In this document: piece after piece, positions 35,534-43,826 of the stretch
How positions within the stretch are numbered: the first letter of the stretch is position 1
How the letters are laid out: the number at the start of each line of letters is the position of its first letter
Assembly: GCF_000764655.1 (NCBI RefSeq)
Contig: NZ_JRGL01000124.1
Span: 1 to 45,584 of the forward strand
Origin: Aeromonas aquatica
Lineage (GTDB): Bacteria > Pseudomonadota > Gammaproteobacteria > Enterobacterales > Aeromonadaceae
Direction: 5' to 3'
DNA: 45,584 bases
The notes under the pieces: generated by a model
What the model was told of the DNA's origin: nothing
The model's database searches: none
What the model saw: the letters and a program-made list of their open reading frames with translations, nothing else
Position numbers and translations under genes: made by a program

Positions 35534-36163
35534 TCAATTTTCTCTCATGTGTTTTTCTAGTTCAGAAAAATACATTCTTCTAGACTCCATATGTCTTTTA
35601 AATTGAGTTGCTTTATCATCGGAGCTGTTAGTGTCGAGAGTGAACCACAAAGATGGCTCAGGATGGATTGACATGTACTGCTCAATTTTGACTTCAACCT
35701 CATGCAATATCTTATCAATGGACGATGTGATTTTTCTGTAGTCTCGTTCCAATGGGATAATCACTTTAAATAAAGCAATATAGAAAGGGATTAACAAAGC
35801 GAGCACTATTGCGATAAAACAATTCAGGCTAAGCATCCAGCCTGTGTTCATGGATGACAATATTAGCCCAACAAAGCATACCGTAGAAAAAAGCAAGCAA
35901 ACCTTTCTAAGAAAATTAACCTTTCCCATTGGATGAGAAATTGAAAAAGGATACCAAGCATCTTCCTCATAACCAGAGAATAGGTCACTCAAATCTTTAG
36001 AATATCCCTTTTTAACTTTAAGTCGATATCTGAATTTGTTGGAGTGCCTTCTCCTATAGTATTCTATAATTCTTTCTACGCTAACCCATTCTGCAATGAA
36101 GTAAATTGCCGTGAATAATTGAAACAAGCTTTGCAAATTGTTTATCAGTATATCATTCTGCAT
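35534..36163 (-). CDS. Unknown multi-pass membrane protein, AT-rich orphan gene
   Basis: The 209-residue protein is not recognised. Visible features: a hydrophobic N-terminal segment (about 9-28), a basic stretch (YYRRRHSNKFRYRLKVKKGY), two more membrane helices (about 87-105 and 108-130), and a charged C-terminal half of about 75 residues predicted to be helical. AGGAAG precedes the ATG at 36163. Codons and surrounding DNA are much more AT-rich than the neighbours, suggesting horizontal transfer. The layout of helices plus a soluble tail would fit a membrane effector or sensor, but no family motif supports that. Confidence 0.75.
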   Translation of the reverse strand: MQNDILINNLQSLFQLFTAIYFIAEWVSVERIIEYYRRRHSNKFRYRLKVKKGYSKDLSDLFSGYEEDAWYPFSISHPMGKVNFLRKVCLLFSTVCFVGLILSSMNTGWMLSLNCFIAIVLALLIPFYIALFKVIIPLERDYRKITSSIDKILHEVEVKIEQYMSIHPEPSLWFTLDTNSSDDKATQFKRHMESRRMYFSELEKHMREN

Positions 36164-36445
36164 GAGGCTTCCTAGTTGGCTCTTGGGATTGAATTAGCGA
36201 GTGGAGACAGTTTAAATGAGCTTACGCATTTATAAAGGTGATTTCTAAAAAATGTAGGGCCGTTGATTTGATTAGCGAAACGTAATCCGTTATTCGTGAG
36301 TACCTGTTATCACCAGCCCCACTGGCAGCCCTTTCTCTCCCTTTTTACCTTTCGCCACAGTGCCAACGGCGCTGACATTCAGGCCCCGCCAGTCACCCCC
36401 ACTCGCTAAGCTTAAAGGAAGCAGCACAGTGCCAGGAGGTCAAAT
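36164..36445. other. Intergenic region beside the AT-rich gene
   Basis: AT-rich up to about 36300, then normal composition. No gene is called. A minus-strand frame of about 49 codons (36290-36437) looks protein-like but has no ribosome site. Confidence 0.4.
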
Positions 36446-36658
36446 ATGGAAACGGAGAAAGCCATAGGGCTTATCGAGGCTCACGGGGCCTTTCACGGGG
36501 ATCACTACAGCTTCAACAGCGACGAGTTCGTGCAGTGGTGTCGGGAGGATGCCCACCAGACCCTCAGCCTGGAGCAGGCCAATCATGAACTTGCCCCTTT
36601 CTGCATCCGGGTCGGCTATGCAGAGCCGAGCAGGTCGTGGCGTTACTATCTCACCTGA
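36446..36658 (+). CDS. Small protein of unknown function
   Basis: The 70-residue product (METEKAIGLIEAHGAF..., ending SRSWRYYLT) has no membrane helix or signal peptide. It is moderately acidic, with two cysteines and several histidines. A near-perfect AGGAGG ribosome site six bases before the ATG and a terminator 18 bp after the stop support it as a real monocistronic gene. I do not recognise the family. Confidence 0.7.
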   Translation: METEKAIGLIEAHGAFHGDHYSFNSDEFVQWCREDAHQTLSLEQANHELAPFCIRVGYAEPSRSWRYYLT

Positions 36659-36676
36659 TCCCCATCTGACGCAGGC

Positions 36677-36702
36677 AAAGGCGAGGCAAGGGTCTCGCCT
36701 TT
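36677..36702. terminator. Terminator of the small gene at 36446
   Basis: AAAGGCGAG, 8-nt loop, CTCGCCTTTT: a rho-independent terminator 18 bp after the stop codon. Confidence 0.82.
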
Positions 36703-36721
36703 TCTGTGGACGGGGTAATGG

Positions 36722-36748
36722 AAAAAGGAGCCGTCAGGGCTCCTTTCT
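36722..36748. terminator. Terminator of the CPBP gene
   Basis: AAAGGAGCC, loop GTCAG, GGCTCCTTT with an A-rich flank, giving a U-run on the minus strand. It lies 22 bp beyond the stop codon of the leftward CPBP gene. Confidence 0.85.
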
Positions 36749-36769
36749 TGTGATCATGCCCCGCTGCTC

Positions 36770-37567
36770 TTATATGCCAGCCTGGCCACCATGCAGCAGC
36801 ACCATGATGGTAAACAGCAGCCAGTCATTGATGATGTGCGCGCCGGTCGATACCCAGATATTTTTGGTGATGATGTAGCCACTGAGCAGCACTATGCGGG
36901 CCGTGCCGATCACCAGAAAACATTGCAGAAAATTCCAGTCATAAGTGGGCAGGTGCATGGCCCCGAAGATAAGGGCGGTGCAGAGCCAGGCGGTGATGAT
37001 GGCGGACTTGCGGCTCAGGCTGAGCTTGGTGTGACAAAACCAGAGGATGGCCAGAAAAGGCAGTATGGAGACCACCTCCTCGCCGAAGAGCTGGGGCGCC
37101 GTTTTTACATAAAAGAGGATGCGCGCCGTATTGGAGGCTTCTGCCAGCATGGCGTTGACCGGGTTTTCACTCATCTTGAACAGGTGCTGCAGTACCAAGG
37201 CAACGGCGACCGAGACCAGGATGTTGACGCCGGAAATCGCCAGCATCAAGAGGACATCCCGCCCCGTCGGCGTTCGAAACAGCGATCGCCATGCCTTCCC
37301 CGCCACCATGGCGAGCACGGCCAGGGGGATGAGAGGAAACAGGATGGCGGGGACAAAGCCGCCCGCCGTGGTTTTATAAAACCCTATGTGCGCCGTCAGC
37401 ACGGCAAAACCCAGCACCACCCCCAGCAGGATCAGCACCCAGCTGCGGCCAGACAAGGCATTTGGGGATTGGCGATAAAAGGGGAAGTCTCCGGCACTTC
37501 TACGCTCGACGCCATAGTAATCACCGTCGTTCAATTCCGGCATTGCTGCTGATTGCTGCTCACCCAT
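36770..37567 (-). CDS. CPBP-family intramembrane metalloprotease homologue
   Basis: The 265-residue membrane protein has about seven helices and the CPBP/Abi catalytic motifs: the diacid E163-E164 in GEEVVSILPF, H205 in FGAMHLPTYDWN, and H244...N247-D248 in GAHIINDWLL. The arginine of the classic EExxxR motif is absent, as in some bacterial subfamilies. CPBP proteins are Rce1-like proteases; bacterial roles include bacteriocin self-immunity and signal processing. None can be assigned here. I start at the ATG at 37567; a TTG at 37606 would add 13 residues. Confidence 0.85.
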   Translation of the reverse strand: MGEQQSAAMPELNDGDYYGVERRSAGDFPFYRQSPNALSGRSWVLILLGVVLGFAVLTAHIGFYKTTAGGFVPAILFPLIPLAVLAMVAGKAWRSLFRTPTGRDVLLMLAISGVNILVSVAVALVLQHLFKMSENPVNAMLAEASNTARILFYVKTAPQLFGEEVVSILPFLAILWFCHTKLSLSRKSAIITAWLCTALIFGAMHLPTYDWNFLQCFLVIGTARIVLLSGYIITKNIWVSTGAHIINDWLLFTIMVLLHGGQAGI

Positions 37568-37760
37568 GCTGACCCCCGATAGTTCATTCAGTTGGCATGG
37601 AGACAACCCTACACCAAGTGGGGCACCTGAGTGGCCACGTCGGCCTCTTTATTTAACGGCCAATCATCAAGCTGTTATTGCGGAGCACCTGCCTTCCAGG
37701 CCGTCATTTCATTCGGCCGCTGCACCATGACTGGCGCCCCATCGATTTCACCTATGTTGC

Positions 37761-37789
37761 CGGTGCAATACGCTGCGCTTATTGCACCG
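37761..37789. repeat. REP-like palindrome after the gene at 37798
   Basis: CGGTGCAATA, loop CGCTGCGCT, TATTGCACCG: a perfect 10-bp stem just beyond the stop codon of the leftward gene. The GGTGCAATA/TATTGCACC type recurs between genes in many proteobacterial genomes. There is no U-run on the minus strand. Confidence 0.6.
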
Positions 37790-37797
37790 CCGAAGCC

Positions 37798-38172
37798 TTA
37801 ATTATTGAAATTCCACTTGATGGGCAGCTCGATATCGAAAATCAGCTGATCCCCTTCCAGGCTAAAGGGCAGGCTGGTCTGGTGCTGCTCATATTCGTTG
37901 ACGATCAGGCAGCACTCGAAGAAGTTGGATTCGTAGCTGAGGTGGGCCAGGCCCTGGGTGCCGTCTTGAGCGAGTTCGATGCGCAGCACCTGCGGCGGGT
38001 GCTCCTGACTGAGGTTGACCGCGGGATTGCCCTCATCCACCAGCCGCTCCAGCAGGGGGAAGAAGTCTTGTTTGTGGGCCGCGATGGCCTGAGCGATCGC
38101 CTGTTCCAGCTCGGCCTGGGTGGCAAAGGGGCCGGCGAGCCGATACTGGGTCTGGATCCTTTCCTGAGTCAT
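37798..38172 (-). CDS. Conserved protein of unknown function
   Basis: The 124-residue soluble acidic protein starts MTQERIQTQYRLAGPFATQAELEQAI, with an N-terminal helical part (to about 50). The rest is beta-rich and ends in LPFSLEGDQLIFDIELPIKWNFNN. No catalytic motif or signal peptide is visible. A strong AGGAGG ribosome site precedes the ATG at 38172. It is monocistronic, with a REP-like hairpin directly after the stop. I do not recognise the family. Confidence 0.78.
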   Translation of the reverse strand: MTQERIQTQYRLAGPFATQAELEQAIAQAIAAHKQDFFPLLERLVDEGNPAVNLSQEHPPQVLRIELAQDGTQGLAHLSYESNFFECCLIVNEYEQHQTSLPFSLEGDQLIFDIELPIKWNFNN

Positions 38173-38356
38173 GACGTTTCCTCCTGAACTGAGATGTGGG
38201 AATGGCCTGATCCGTTTGAGGGGCCCTTAATCCTGGACCGGAGACCCGTCTATTTTATTGCAAATTATCGGCTCTGCCTTACCCAATCCGGGTATTCCTC
38301 GCCCTGGTAGATGAAACGATCTGTGAAATCACAACAGGGCAGATGTTTATAAAATT

Positions 38357-38671
38357 TCAGGCGGGGATCCGGCCATTCTTCACCAGCGCCCGGCGGATGT
38401 TCTTGCACATCTTGCCGAAACGATAGAGCTCGTCGAAGCTGGGCGGGATGCCGCGATTGATCTGATATTGCCAGTAGCAGAGATCCGTATCCACCAGCTC
38501 CATCAGCTTCTTGGGGCAGCCGATGCAGGTGTTGTTCGGCCCGCATTTGAAGGTATCCGGTTGATAGAGCGGGAATTCTTGCTTCACGGCATCGATGATC
38601 TGCTGCATCGCGGTGATACGGTCGGGTTTTCTGCTCACGCCTGGCCCCTGCTGCCTGTAGGAAGAATTCAT
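38357..38671 (-). CDS. Conserved small cysteine-rich-motif protein of unknown function
   Basis: The 104-residue protein carries a C-x5-C-x2-C cluster (CGPNNTCIGCPKK, about residues 43-51) plus two later cysteines, suggesting a metal or iron-sulfur site. The block ITAMQQIIDAVKQEFPLYQPDTF and the ending CKNIRRALVKNGRI read like a conserved gammaproteobacterial small protein, but I cannot name the family. It lies between two other small genes in the same direction, each with its own gap. Confidence 0.72.
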   Translation of the reverse strand: MNSSYRQQGPGVSRKPDRITAMQQIIDAVKQEFPLYQPDTFKCGPNNTCIGCPKKLMELVDTDLCYWQYQINRGIPPSFDELYRFGKMCKNIRRALVKNGRIPA

Positions 38672-38837
38672 TATATTCCTGACAGTCTGTAGGCCAATTA
38701 TACCAAGGGGTTAGCTCATTGTGGGTGGATCTGCCGGCAGGGGTCCTGGCGGGGCGGATGCCGCACGAGGGAGGCGGCGCTCAGTCCTCTATGGGCGAAG
38801 AGGGCAATGAAACAGGAGGATGCAGTCTGTGGCTCCT

Positions 38838-39218
38838 CTATATGGGCTTGCCGGAGGCATGGCTGGAGAAGATGGTGATGAGCCGGCCGGCGGGCTCGCG
38901 CAGGGTGAAGAGCTCGTGCGCGATGGCGGGGCGTGCCTCTATGGGGGAGGGCGCCAGCCCCAGGGCGCTCAGGCGCCGGTGGCTGTCGTGCAGATCGTCG
39001 ACCATCAGATCGAAGGGGGCCTCTCCCGCAACGACCTTATCGCTGTGCATCAGTAGCAGGTGGGTGCCGCCGCGCATCTCCAGAACGGAGATCTCGGGCC
39101 CGTCGAAGAGGAGCCTCATGCCGAGGGCCCGCATAAAGTGGACCGACTCCGCCATGCGATCCGTCTGCAGCACCACGTGAGCCACGCCCACCAGGGGTTT
39201 CTTGTCGTCCAGCTCCAT
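38838..39218 (-). CDS. VOC (glyoxalase/bleomycin resistance) family protein
   Basis: The 126-residue protein is one VOC domain made of two beta-alpha-beta3 units: VGVAHVVLQTDRMAESVHFMRALGMRLLF...EISVLEMRGGTHLLLM, then FDLMVDDLHDSHRRLSALGL...HELFTLREPAGRLITIFSSH. Possible metal ligands are H14, H53 and a late glutamate or histidine. The family includes glyoxalases, dioxygenases and antibiotic-binding proteins, so the substrate cannot be inferred. It has a short hairpin (39296-39316) upstream and stands alone. Confidence 0.85.
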   Translation of the reverse strand: MELDDKKPLVGVAHVVLQTDRMAESVHFMRALGMRLLFDGPEISVLEMRGGTHLLLMHSDKVVAGEAPFDLMVDDLHDSHRRLSALGLAPSPIEARPAIAHELFTLREPAGRLITIFSSHASGKPI

Positions 39219-39295
39219 CTATGCGCCTCCCGAAAAACTGTGTCGCCGTCCAAGCCCGCCTTTTCCCATGCCAGGCGATATGGCGGGATAGCAAT

Positions 39296-39316
39296 ACGCC
39301 CGGTCAGACCGGGCGT
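39296..39316. repeat. GCCCGG hairpin, copy 1
   Basis: ACGCCCGGT, loop CAG, ACCGGGCGT. It is a variant of the identical hairpins at 41400 and 42077, located between convergence points of leftward genes. The U-run is short. Confidence 0.55.
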
Positions 39317-39471
39317 TATAAGGATGGATGGGATGGGCCGCGCTTGCAGTGACAGCTTCTGCCGGGGCACATTTGCTACCCGCCATGGGGGCAAGCCACT
39401 CCTGTACTGTCATCAAGCATGGGCGCATTGCCCTCTGCGTGATTGGCTGCAATGACCGAGCCAAAGTGCGA

Positions 39472-40962
39472 TCAGGCGGTGACGGGCGTCGCCGACGGGG
39501 TAAATCTGGCGGCGATCAGCTGGCGCAGACGGGGCACCAGCAGCAACAGGATCAGGCCACCTGCGAGGGAACCCCAGCCCAGCATATTGAACACCGAGCC
39601 GTAGCCCGGATTGGTGGCGATCGGGGTGCTGCCACTGTTTTGCGGCATGGCGGCGGAGACATAGCCCGCCAGCACAGAGGCGACGCCGGTCACCATCATC
39701 CAGCAGCCCATCATCAGCCCCTGCAATCTGGCGGGGGCCAATTTGCCGATCATGGCGTAGCCGATGGGGGAGATGAGCAGCTCCCCCAGGCTCTGCAGCA
39801 CATAGCTGATGGCGATCCACTTGAAGGCGACCAGGCCGTCCGCCCCCGCCAGATGGATGCCCACCGGCAGCACCAGCATCCCCAGCCCCATGCAGAACAG
39901 GGAGGCGGCAAACTGGGAGGGGATGTCGATGCGCCAGCCCTGCTCGCGCAGGCGCTTGAACAGCAGGGCCATCAGGGGGCCGCCGATGACGATGACCAGG
40001 GTGTTGATGTTCTGGATCCACTGGGGGGCGACTTGCCAGCCGAACACATTGAGGTTGATGTTGTGCTCGGAGAACAGCATCAGCCCCATGGGCGCCAGCT
40101 GGTAGAGGGACCAGAAGATGAGGGAGCCGAGGGCCAGAATGAGGTAGGCCACCATGCGGCTGCGCTCGGCCGGATCCCGATGGCGCGCCGTTATCACGCA
40201 GAGCAGCACCAGTACCATGGCCCCCAGCAGCAGCACGAAGCTGCCGCTGAAGCTGGCGTGGGTCAGCAGCAGGCGCAGGGCCGGCACCAGCAGGGCCAGG
40301 ATGGCGAGGCCGCCGAGCATGCGCAGGTAGAAGCCGCGTCCCTTGATGTGGCGCAGCGGGGTGTTGATATCCGCCAGAATGGGCCAGAAGCAGAGGGTGG
40401 CGATGATGGCCAGCACGTTGCCCAGGGTGGCGAACAGGAACAGGGTGCGGTAATCCTCGGTCAGCTGGAAGTAGCCCGCCACCGAGAAGCCGATGAAGAA
40501 GCCCAGGTTCATGCCGGCGTAGTTCCACAGGAAGGCGCTCTCGCGGCGGTGATCGTCGGGGGCGAAGCGCTGGGTCAGCATCATGTTGAGGCAGGTGACG
40601 TTGAGGCCGCTGCCGGTGAGGAACATGGCGAGCCCCCAATAGAGGCCGCTGATCCCCCTCTCGGCGATCAGGTAACAGCCGATCACCTGCAACACCATGC
40701 CCATGACGAACAGGTTGCGGTTGCTGAGGTAGCGCCCGCCGAGGTAGCCGCCAAACAGGTGCAGGCCGTAGTTGAAAGCGCCGAAGATCCCCATCATGGC
40801 GTTGGCCTGGGATTCGCTGAAGCCGAGGCGCTTGGTGGCGTAGAGCACCAGGGTGGAGTAGAGCACGGCAAAACCCAGGGTGGCGAAGGTCTGGATGAAG
40901 AACAGGGCACCCGAGCCCGGGGGGACGCTGGCGTGATGAGAAGCTGGGGTCGAAGCGCTCAC
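39472..40962 (-). CDS. Divergent POT/PTR2-family peptide transporter
   Basis: The 496-residue protein has about 12-14 membrane helices and POT-family features: GGYLGGRYLSNRNLFVMGMVLQ and RFAPDDHRRESAFLWNYAGMNLGFFIG, corresponding to the PTR2 signature region. The first helix, however, reads FFIQTFATLGFAVLYSTL where POT carriers normally have ExxERFxYY, so the usual proton-coupling acid is replaced. Uptake of di- or tripeptides is the family role; coupling may differ here. The best start is the GTG at 40962, preceded by AGGAG; the ATG at 40998 lacks a ribosome site. Confidence 0.85.
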   Translation of the reverse strand: MSASTPASHHASVPPGSGALFFIQTFATLGFAVLYSTLVLYATKRLGFSESQANAMMGIFGAFNYGLHLFGGYLGGRYLSNRNLFVMGMVLQVIGCYLIAERGISGLYWGLAMFLTGSGLNVTCLNMMLTQRFAPDDHRRESAFLWNYAGMNLGFFIGFSVAGYFQLTEDYRTLFLFATLGNVLAIIATLCFWPILADINTPLRHIKGRGFYLRMLGGLAILALLVPALRLLLTHASFSGSFVLLLGAMVLVLLCVITARHRDPAERSRMVAYLILALGSLIFWSLYQLAPMGLMLFSEHNINLNVFGWQVAPQWIQNINTLVIVIGGPLMALLFKRLREQGWRIDIPSQFAASLFCMGLGMLVLPVGIHLAGADGLVAFKWIAISYVLQSLGELLISPIGYAMIGKLAPARLQGLMMGCWMMVTGVASVLAGYVSAAMPQNSGSTPIATNPGYGSVFNMLGWGSLAGGLILLLLVPRLRQLIAARFTPSATPVTA

Positions 40963-41446
40963 GGTTTGTCTCCTGTGAGAGGGAAAATCACAACTCATCC
41001 TGAGAGCGTACCGGTCTGCTGCCGGTTAGCCTGTCGTGCGTCCTGCGGGTTTCAAGGCTGGATCGACATTTAGCGACCAGCCTAGGCAAATTGCCAGACC
41101 TTAAATTTAATCCCGAACGATTAATTGTTGTTTATCAATTTATTCTGACTTTTTATTCTTTTGCTGTGGCGGCTTGGTCACGCCTTGGTTGGCGAGAACG
41201 GCGCCATCCTCGGCATCTTGATGGCTTTTTGGCACCAAGTTGGTCAGGGTAGCGAGATCCCTGTCACTTTTGTGACGTCATTCCCGCCATGGCCGAGGTG
41301 CAAAAGGGAGGGGGCCATCCATGCAACCACGCTCTGGAAATGCATAAATATCTGCATAATGGGGCAGTTGCCGCCATGGCCGGCTTGCTGCGTATAGCAC
41401 AACGCCCGGCGAACCGGGCGTTGGATTATGACGGAGAGGGGGAGGC
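40963..41446. other. Intergenic region between the POT gene and osmB
   Basis: No gene is called. An AT-rich block at about 41095-41160 likely holds the POT gene promoter. GTCAC-TTTT-GTGAC (about 41263-41276) is a short palindrome of unknown role. The hairpin after osmB lies at 41400-41423. Confidence 0.45.
41400..41423. repeat. GCCCGG hairpin, copy 2, after osmB
   Basis: CAACGCCCGG, loop CGAA, CCGGGCGTTG: a perfect 10-bp stem 24 bp beyond the osmB stop. It is identical over all 24 bases to 42077-42100. It may act as a terminator but has no clear U-run. Confidence 0.8.
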
Positions 41447-41662
41447 CTATTTCTTGATTTCATGGCCAATTACGCCACCGACGACGGCCCCACCCACGGT
41501 ACCAACCGCACTGCCTCCGGTCAGAACCGAGCCACCGACGGCGCCGATACCGGCTCCGATGGCGGTACTCTTGTCTTGTTGCGACATGCCGGAGCAAGCT
41601 GCCAAGCCAAACAGCATGACCATTGCGACGGCGCCTCGTGCTAAACCATGGATCTTCTTCAT
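41447..41662 (-). CDS. osmB: Osmotically inducible lipoprotein OsmB
   Basis: The 71-residue precursor has a lipoprotein signal with lipobox LAAC (Cys about residue 23). A glycine-zipper segment follows (STAIGAGIGAVGGSVLTGGSAVGTVGGAVVGGVIGHEIKK) that closely parallels E. coli OsmB (72 aa). OsmB is an outer-membrane lipoprotein induced by osmotic and stationary-phase stress in E. coli; its molecular role is unclear. The AGAGGT ribosome site precedes the ATG. It is monocistronic. Confidence 0.9.
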   Translation of the reverse strand: MKKIHGLARGAVAMVMLFGLAACSGMSQQDKSTAIGAGIGAVGGSVLTGGSAVGTVGGAVVGGVIGHEIKK

Positions 41663-42132
41663 GGGGTTACCTCTTGATACTGATCAATACGTCAGGGTGT
41701 ATTCAGCCATCAACCATGAGGCTGTGACTGATCCCGACCCGGTCCCCAACGCGTAAGCCCGGATAGTGGTTGCTCGGCGGCAGAGCTGGCGGCATATCGA
41801 ACGGCTGCTCCACATACCAGACGGGCGGTTTGCTAGCCGCTTGTCTGTGATGGCGACCATCTTCCCCCGGCTCCGCGCGCCTGTCTGTACGCTAACGCTT
41901 ATAGGGGGGCCTTTCTGATACCACTGCCGTTGCTCCTCGCCTCGCGGCCGGGTGCCGCAGTCATGGGCAGCGCTTGTTACCCCCTGCGGTCATTCCCGGC
42001 CCCTTATGTGTGCCAGATGGCGGGGGAGGCGGTGCTGTGCGGGTGTGTTCTCTTTTCCTCCGGGAGGGGGATATGACAACGCCCGGCGAACCGGGCGTTG
42101 AATAACGACGGATTGGGCGGCTAAAGCGCGCC
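41663..42132. other. Intergenic region upstream of osmB
   Basis: This 470-bp stretch has no gene I can support. The part next to osmB should hold its promoter. Near 42077 lies a copy of the same hairpin found after osmB, probably closing the four-gene operon to the right. Confidence 0.5.
42077..42100. repeat. GCCCGG hairpin, copy 3, after the J-domain operon
   Basis: Identical in all 24 bases to 41400-41423 (10-bp stem, CGAA loop). It lies 33 bp beyond the stop of the last gene of the leftward four-gene operon. Confidence 0.8.
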
Positions 42133-43035
42133 TCAGAAGTCGTGGTAGAGCGGCCAGCCTAGCAGGGGGTGCCTGAGGCCGGCGCGCATCTCCATGTTGT
42201 CGAGCTTCTCCGGCGAGGCGTTCTCCCGCTGCAACTGTTGGTACTGGCGGACGAAGCTCAAGCTGTGCAGCAGGTTGGGCACGAAGCCGGGGCTCAGCTC
42301 CTGACGCAGGGCGGCGGCCATGTCGAGGGGCAGCTCGGCGAGCAGGCGTTCGAGTTGAGCGGCGATATAATCTTTGCCATACCACTCATCTTTTAGCGCG
42401 ATATCCCGTGAAAGCCGGCGTTTGAGATCCTGTTTCACCTTTATCTTCGCCGCCCCGTCACCTTCACCGCAGAGCAGGCGATAGAGCAGGGCCTCCGCCA
42501 GCTTGTCCTCCATGGTGGGGTGGTCATTGTCATAGGCGAAGAAGTGGCTGTCCAGCAGCCCCATCAGCCGGGTCTTGTTGTGCTCGGCCAGCGCTTTTTC
42601 ATACTCCTGCCAGCCTTGCCACTCCTCCACGTCCGGTGGGCTCGAGATCTTGTCCAGGAGCCGTGCATCCACGTCCCCATAGAGGCTGTTGCCGGTCTGC
42701 TTGGGGCTGACGGAGATGAGCATGGACCAGCCCTTCTGGAACGGCTTGATGGGGCCTTCCGGCGCCTGCAACAGCGCCAGCGCCTTGGCGGTATCCCGCT
42801 GGGAGAGCTCCTGCAGCCCCAGGCTCACCACCCCGATCACGTCGTGGGCGGCCTGTTCCAGCAGGTGCATCTTGTACTTGTTGTAGTACTTGTCGGCAAA
42901 CTTCAGGCTCATCAGCACCGCCTTGCCCTTGATGGCGGCAAGTTGCTGGGGGCTCAGGCGCTCGTTGTCACGACCGAAGCGCAGCACCTGGCTGAGGAAG
43001 GGACCCTCGTTGGCCTCGCGGATGACTAGTTGCAT
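42133..43035 (-). CDS. Unknown 300-residue protein, fourth gene of J-domain operon
   Basis: A soluble, charged, mostly helical protein of 300 residues (MQLVIREANEGPFLSQVLRFGRD..., ending HPLLGWPLYHDF). No signal peptide, membrane helix or catalytic motif is evident. The middle is rich in lysine and leucine (KVKQDLKRRLSRDIALKDEWYGKDYIAAQLERLL), suggesting helical repeats or protein-protein contact. GAGGTAG precedes the ATG, and it follows the 255-residue gene by 11 bp. I do not recognise the family. Its constant company with a J-domain protein hints at a role with Hsp70. Confidence 0.8.
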   Translation of the reverse strand: MQLVIREANEGPFLSQVLRFGRDNERLSPQQLAAIKGKAVLMSLKFADKYYNKYKMHLLEQAAHDVIGVVSLGLQELSQRDTAKALALLQAPEGPIKPFQKGWSMLISVSPKQTGNSLYGDVDARLLDKISSPPDVEEWQGWQEYEKALAEHNKTRLMGLLDSHFFAYDNDHPTMEDKLAEALLYRLLCGEGDGAAKIKVKQDLKRRLSRDIALKDEWYGKDYIAAQLERLLAELPLDMAAALRQELSPGFVPNLLHSLSFVRQYQQLQRENASPEKLDNMEMRAGLRHPLLGWPLYHDF

Positions 43036-43046
43036 GGTTATCTACC

Positions 43047-43814
43047 TCAATCCAGGAAGCTGAACATGTCGTCGACGTCGCCGTACTCGTCTTCCTCGAC
43101 CTTGTTCTTCTCCTTGGCCTGCATCACCAGTTCGGCGGCGAACTTGTTGATGATGCCATCCCAGGAGGAGGTTTCGCTCCGCAACAGGGACTTGATGGCT
43201 TTCTCCACCTCGGGGGCCTGCTCGCGGATCAGCATCAGCAGGCTTCTGGGGTCATCCAGGGAGTAGTCGTGGGTGCCCTCGGCCTGCTGGCGCTCGCTGT
43301 AGCGCAGGGACTCCTCGAGATCTTCCTCCTCGGCGTGCAGCACGTCGCCATAGCCTTCGTCGTCCTCGTAGCGATCGCCGCGATAGAACTCGATAAAGGG
43401 GATGGCGAGGTAGAAGAGGCCGGCCGGATCTTCGGCGATGCATTCCAGGATCTCGCGCTGCTTGGCTTCGTTGTCCTGGGTGCGGATCAGGTAGTTGAGG
43501 AAGTCGAAGGTGTGCTGCTGCAACTCATCGGCGTTGTTCTTGATGGCCTCTTCCCAGTAGAGGGGCTGCTGGCAGACGATGTCGCGGATCCGTTCCGGGG
43601 TCATCAGCTCGGAGATGATGGACGGGAAGGAGATGTCGTGCTGGCCATTGATCTGGGTCAGGGTGACGATATCAATGTTTTCAATGACTTCGGCCAACTG
43701 CTCGTCGGACATGGTCTTGGCGATCAGTTCGAACTTCTCGCTCGCCTGCTTCGGCTCGATCACGGCCAGCTCTTTGATCTCGATGGCGGTAATTTCTATC
43801 AGACTGTTGTTCAT
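43047..43814 (-). CDS. Unknown 255-residue acidic protein, third gene of J-domain operon
   Basis: A soluble, strongly acidic helical protein starting MNNSLIEITAIEIKELAVIEPKQ. It contains repeated helix-like blocks (ELIAKTMSDEQLAEVIENIDI, ISELMTPERIRDIVCQQPLYWEEAIK), an acid-rich middle (DRYEDDEGYGDVLHAEEEDLEE) and an acidic end (EDEYGDVDDMFSFLD). No known domain is recognised. I choose the ATG at 43814; a TTG at 43826 would add four residues. Gaps are 12 bp to the preceding gene and 11 bp to the next. Confidence 0.8.
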   Translation of the reverse strand: MNNSLIEITAIEIKELAVIEPKQASEKFELIAKTMSDEQLAEVIENIDIVTLTQINGQHDISFPSIISELMTPERIRDIVCQQPLYWEEAIKNNADELQQHTFDFLNYLIRTQDNEAKQREILECIAEDPAGLFYLAIPFIEFYRGDRYEDDEGYGDVLHAEEEDLEESLRYSERQQAEGTHDYSLDDPRSLLMLIREQAPEVEKAIKSLLRSETSSWDGIINKFAAELVMQAKEKNKVEEDEYGDVDDMFSFLD

Positions 43815-43826
43815 GCATTGCCCCAA

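Noticed and set aside
36290..36437. Minus-strand frame of about 49 codons with protein-like sequence (GDWRGLNVSAVGTVAKGKK)
   Set aside because: It has no ribosome site and its upstream end overlaps the ribosome site of the plus-strand gene at 36446. It might be a gene remnant but cannot be supported.
38265..38546. Overlapping minus-strand frame extending beyond the small Cys-motif gene, ending EEYPDWVRQSR
   Set aside because: The part unique to it has no start codon or ribosome site. The overlapping frame 38357-38671 has a natural end and a better protein pattern, so a frameshift is not needed.
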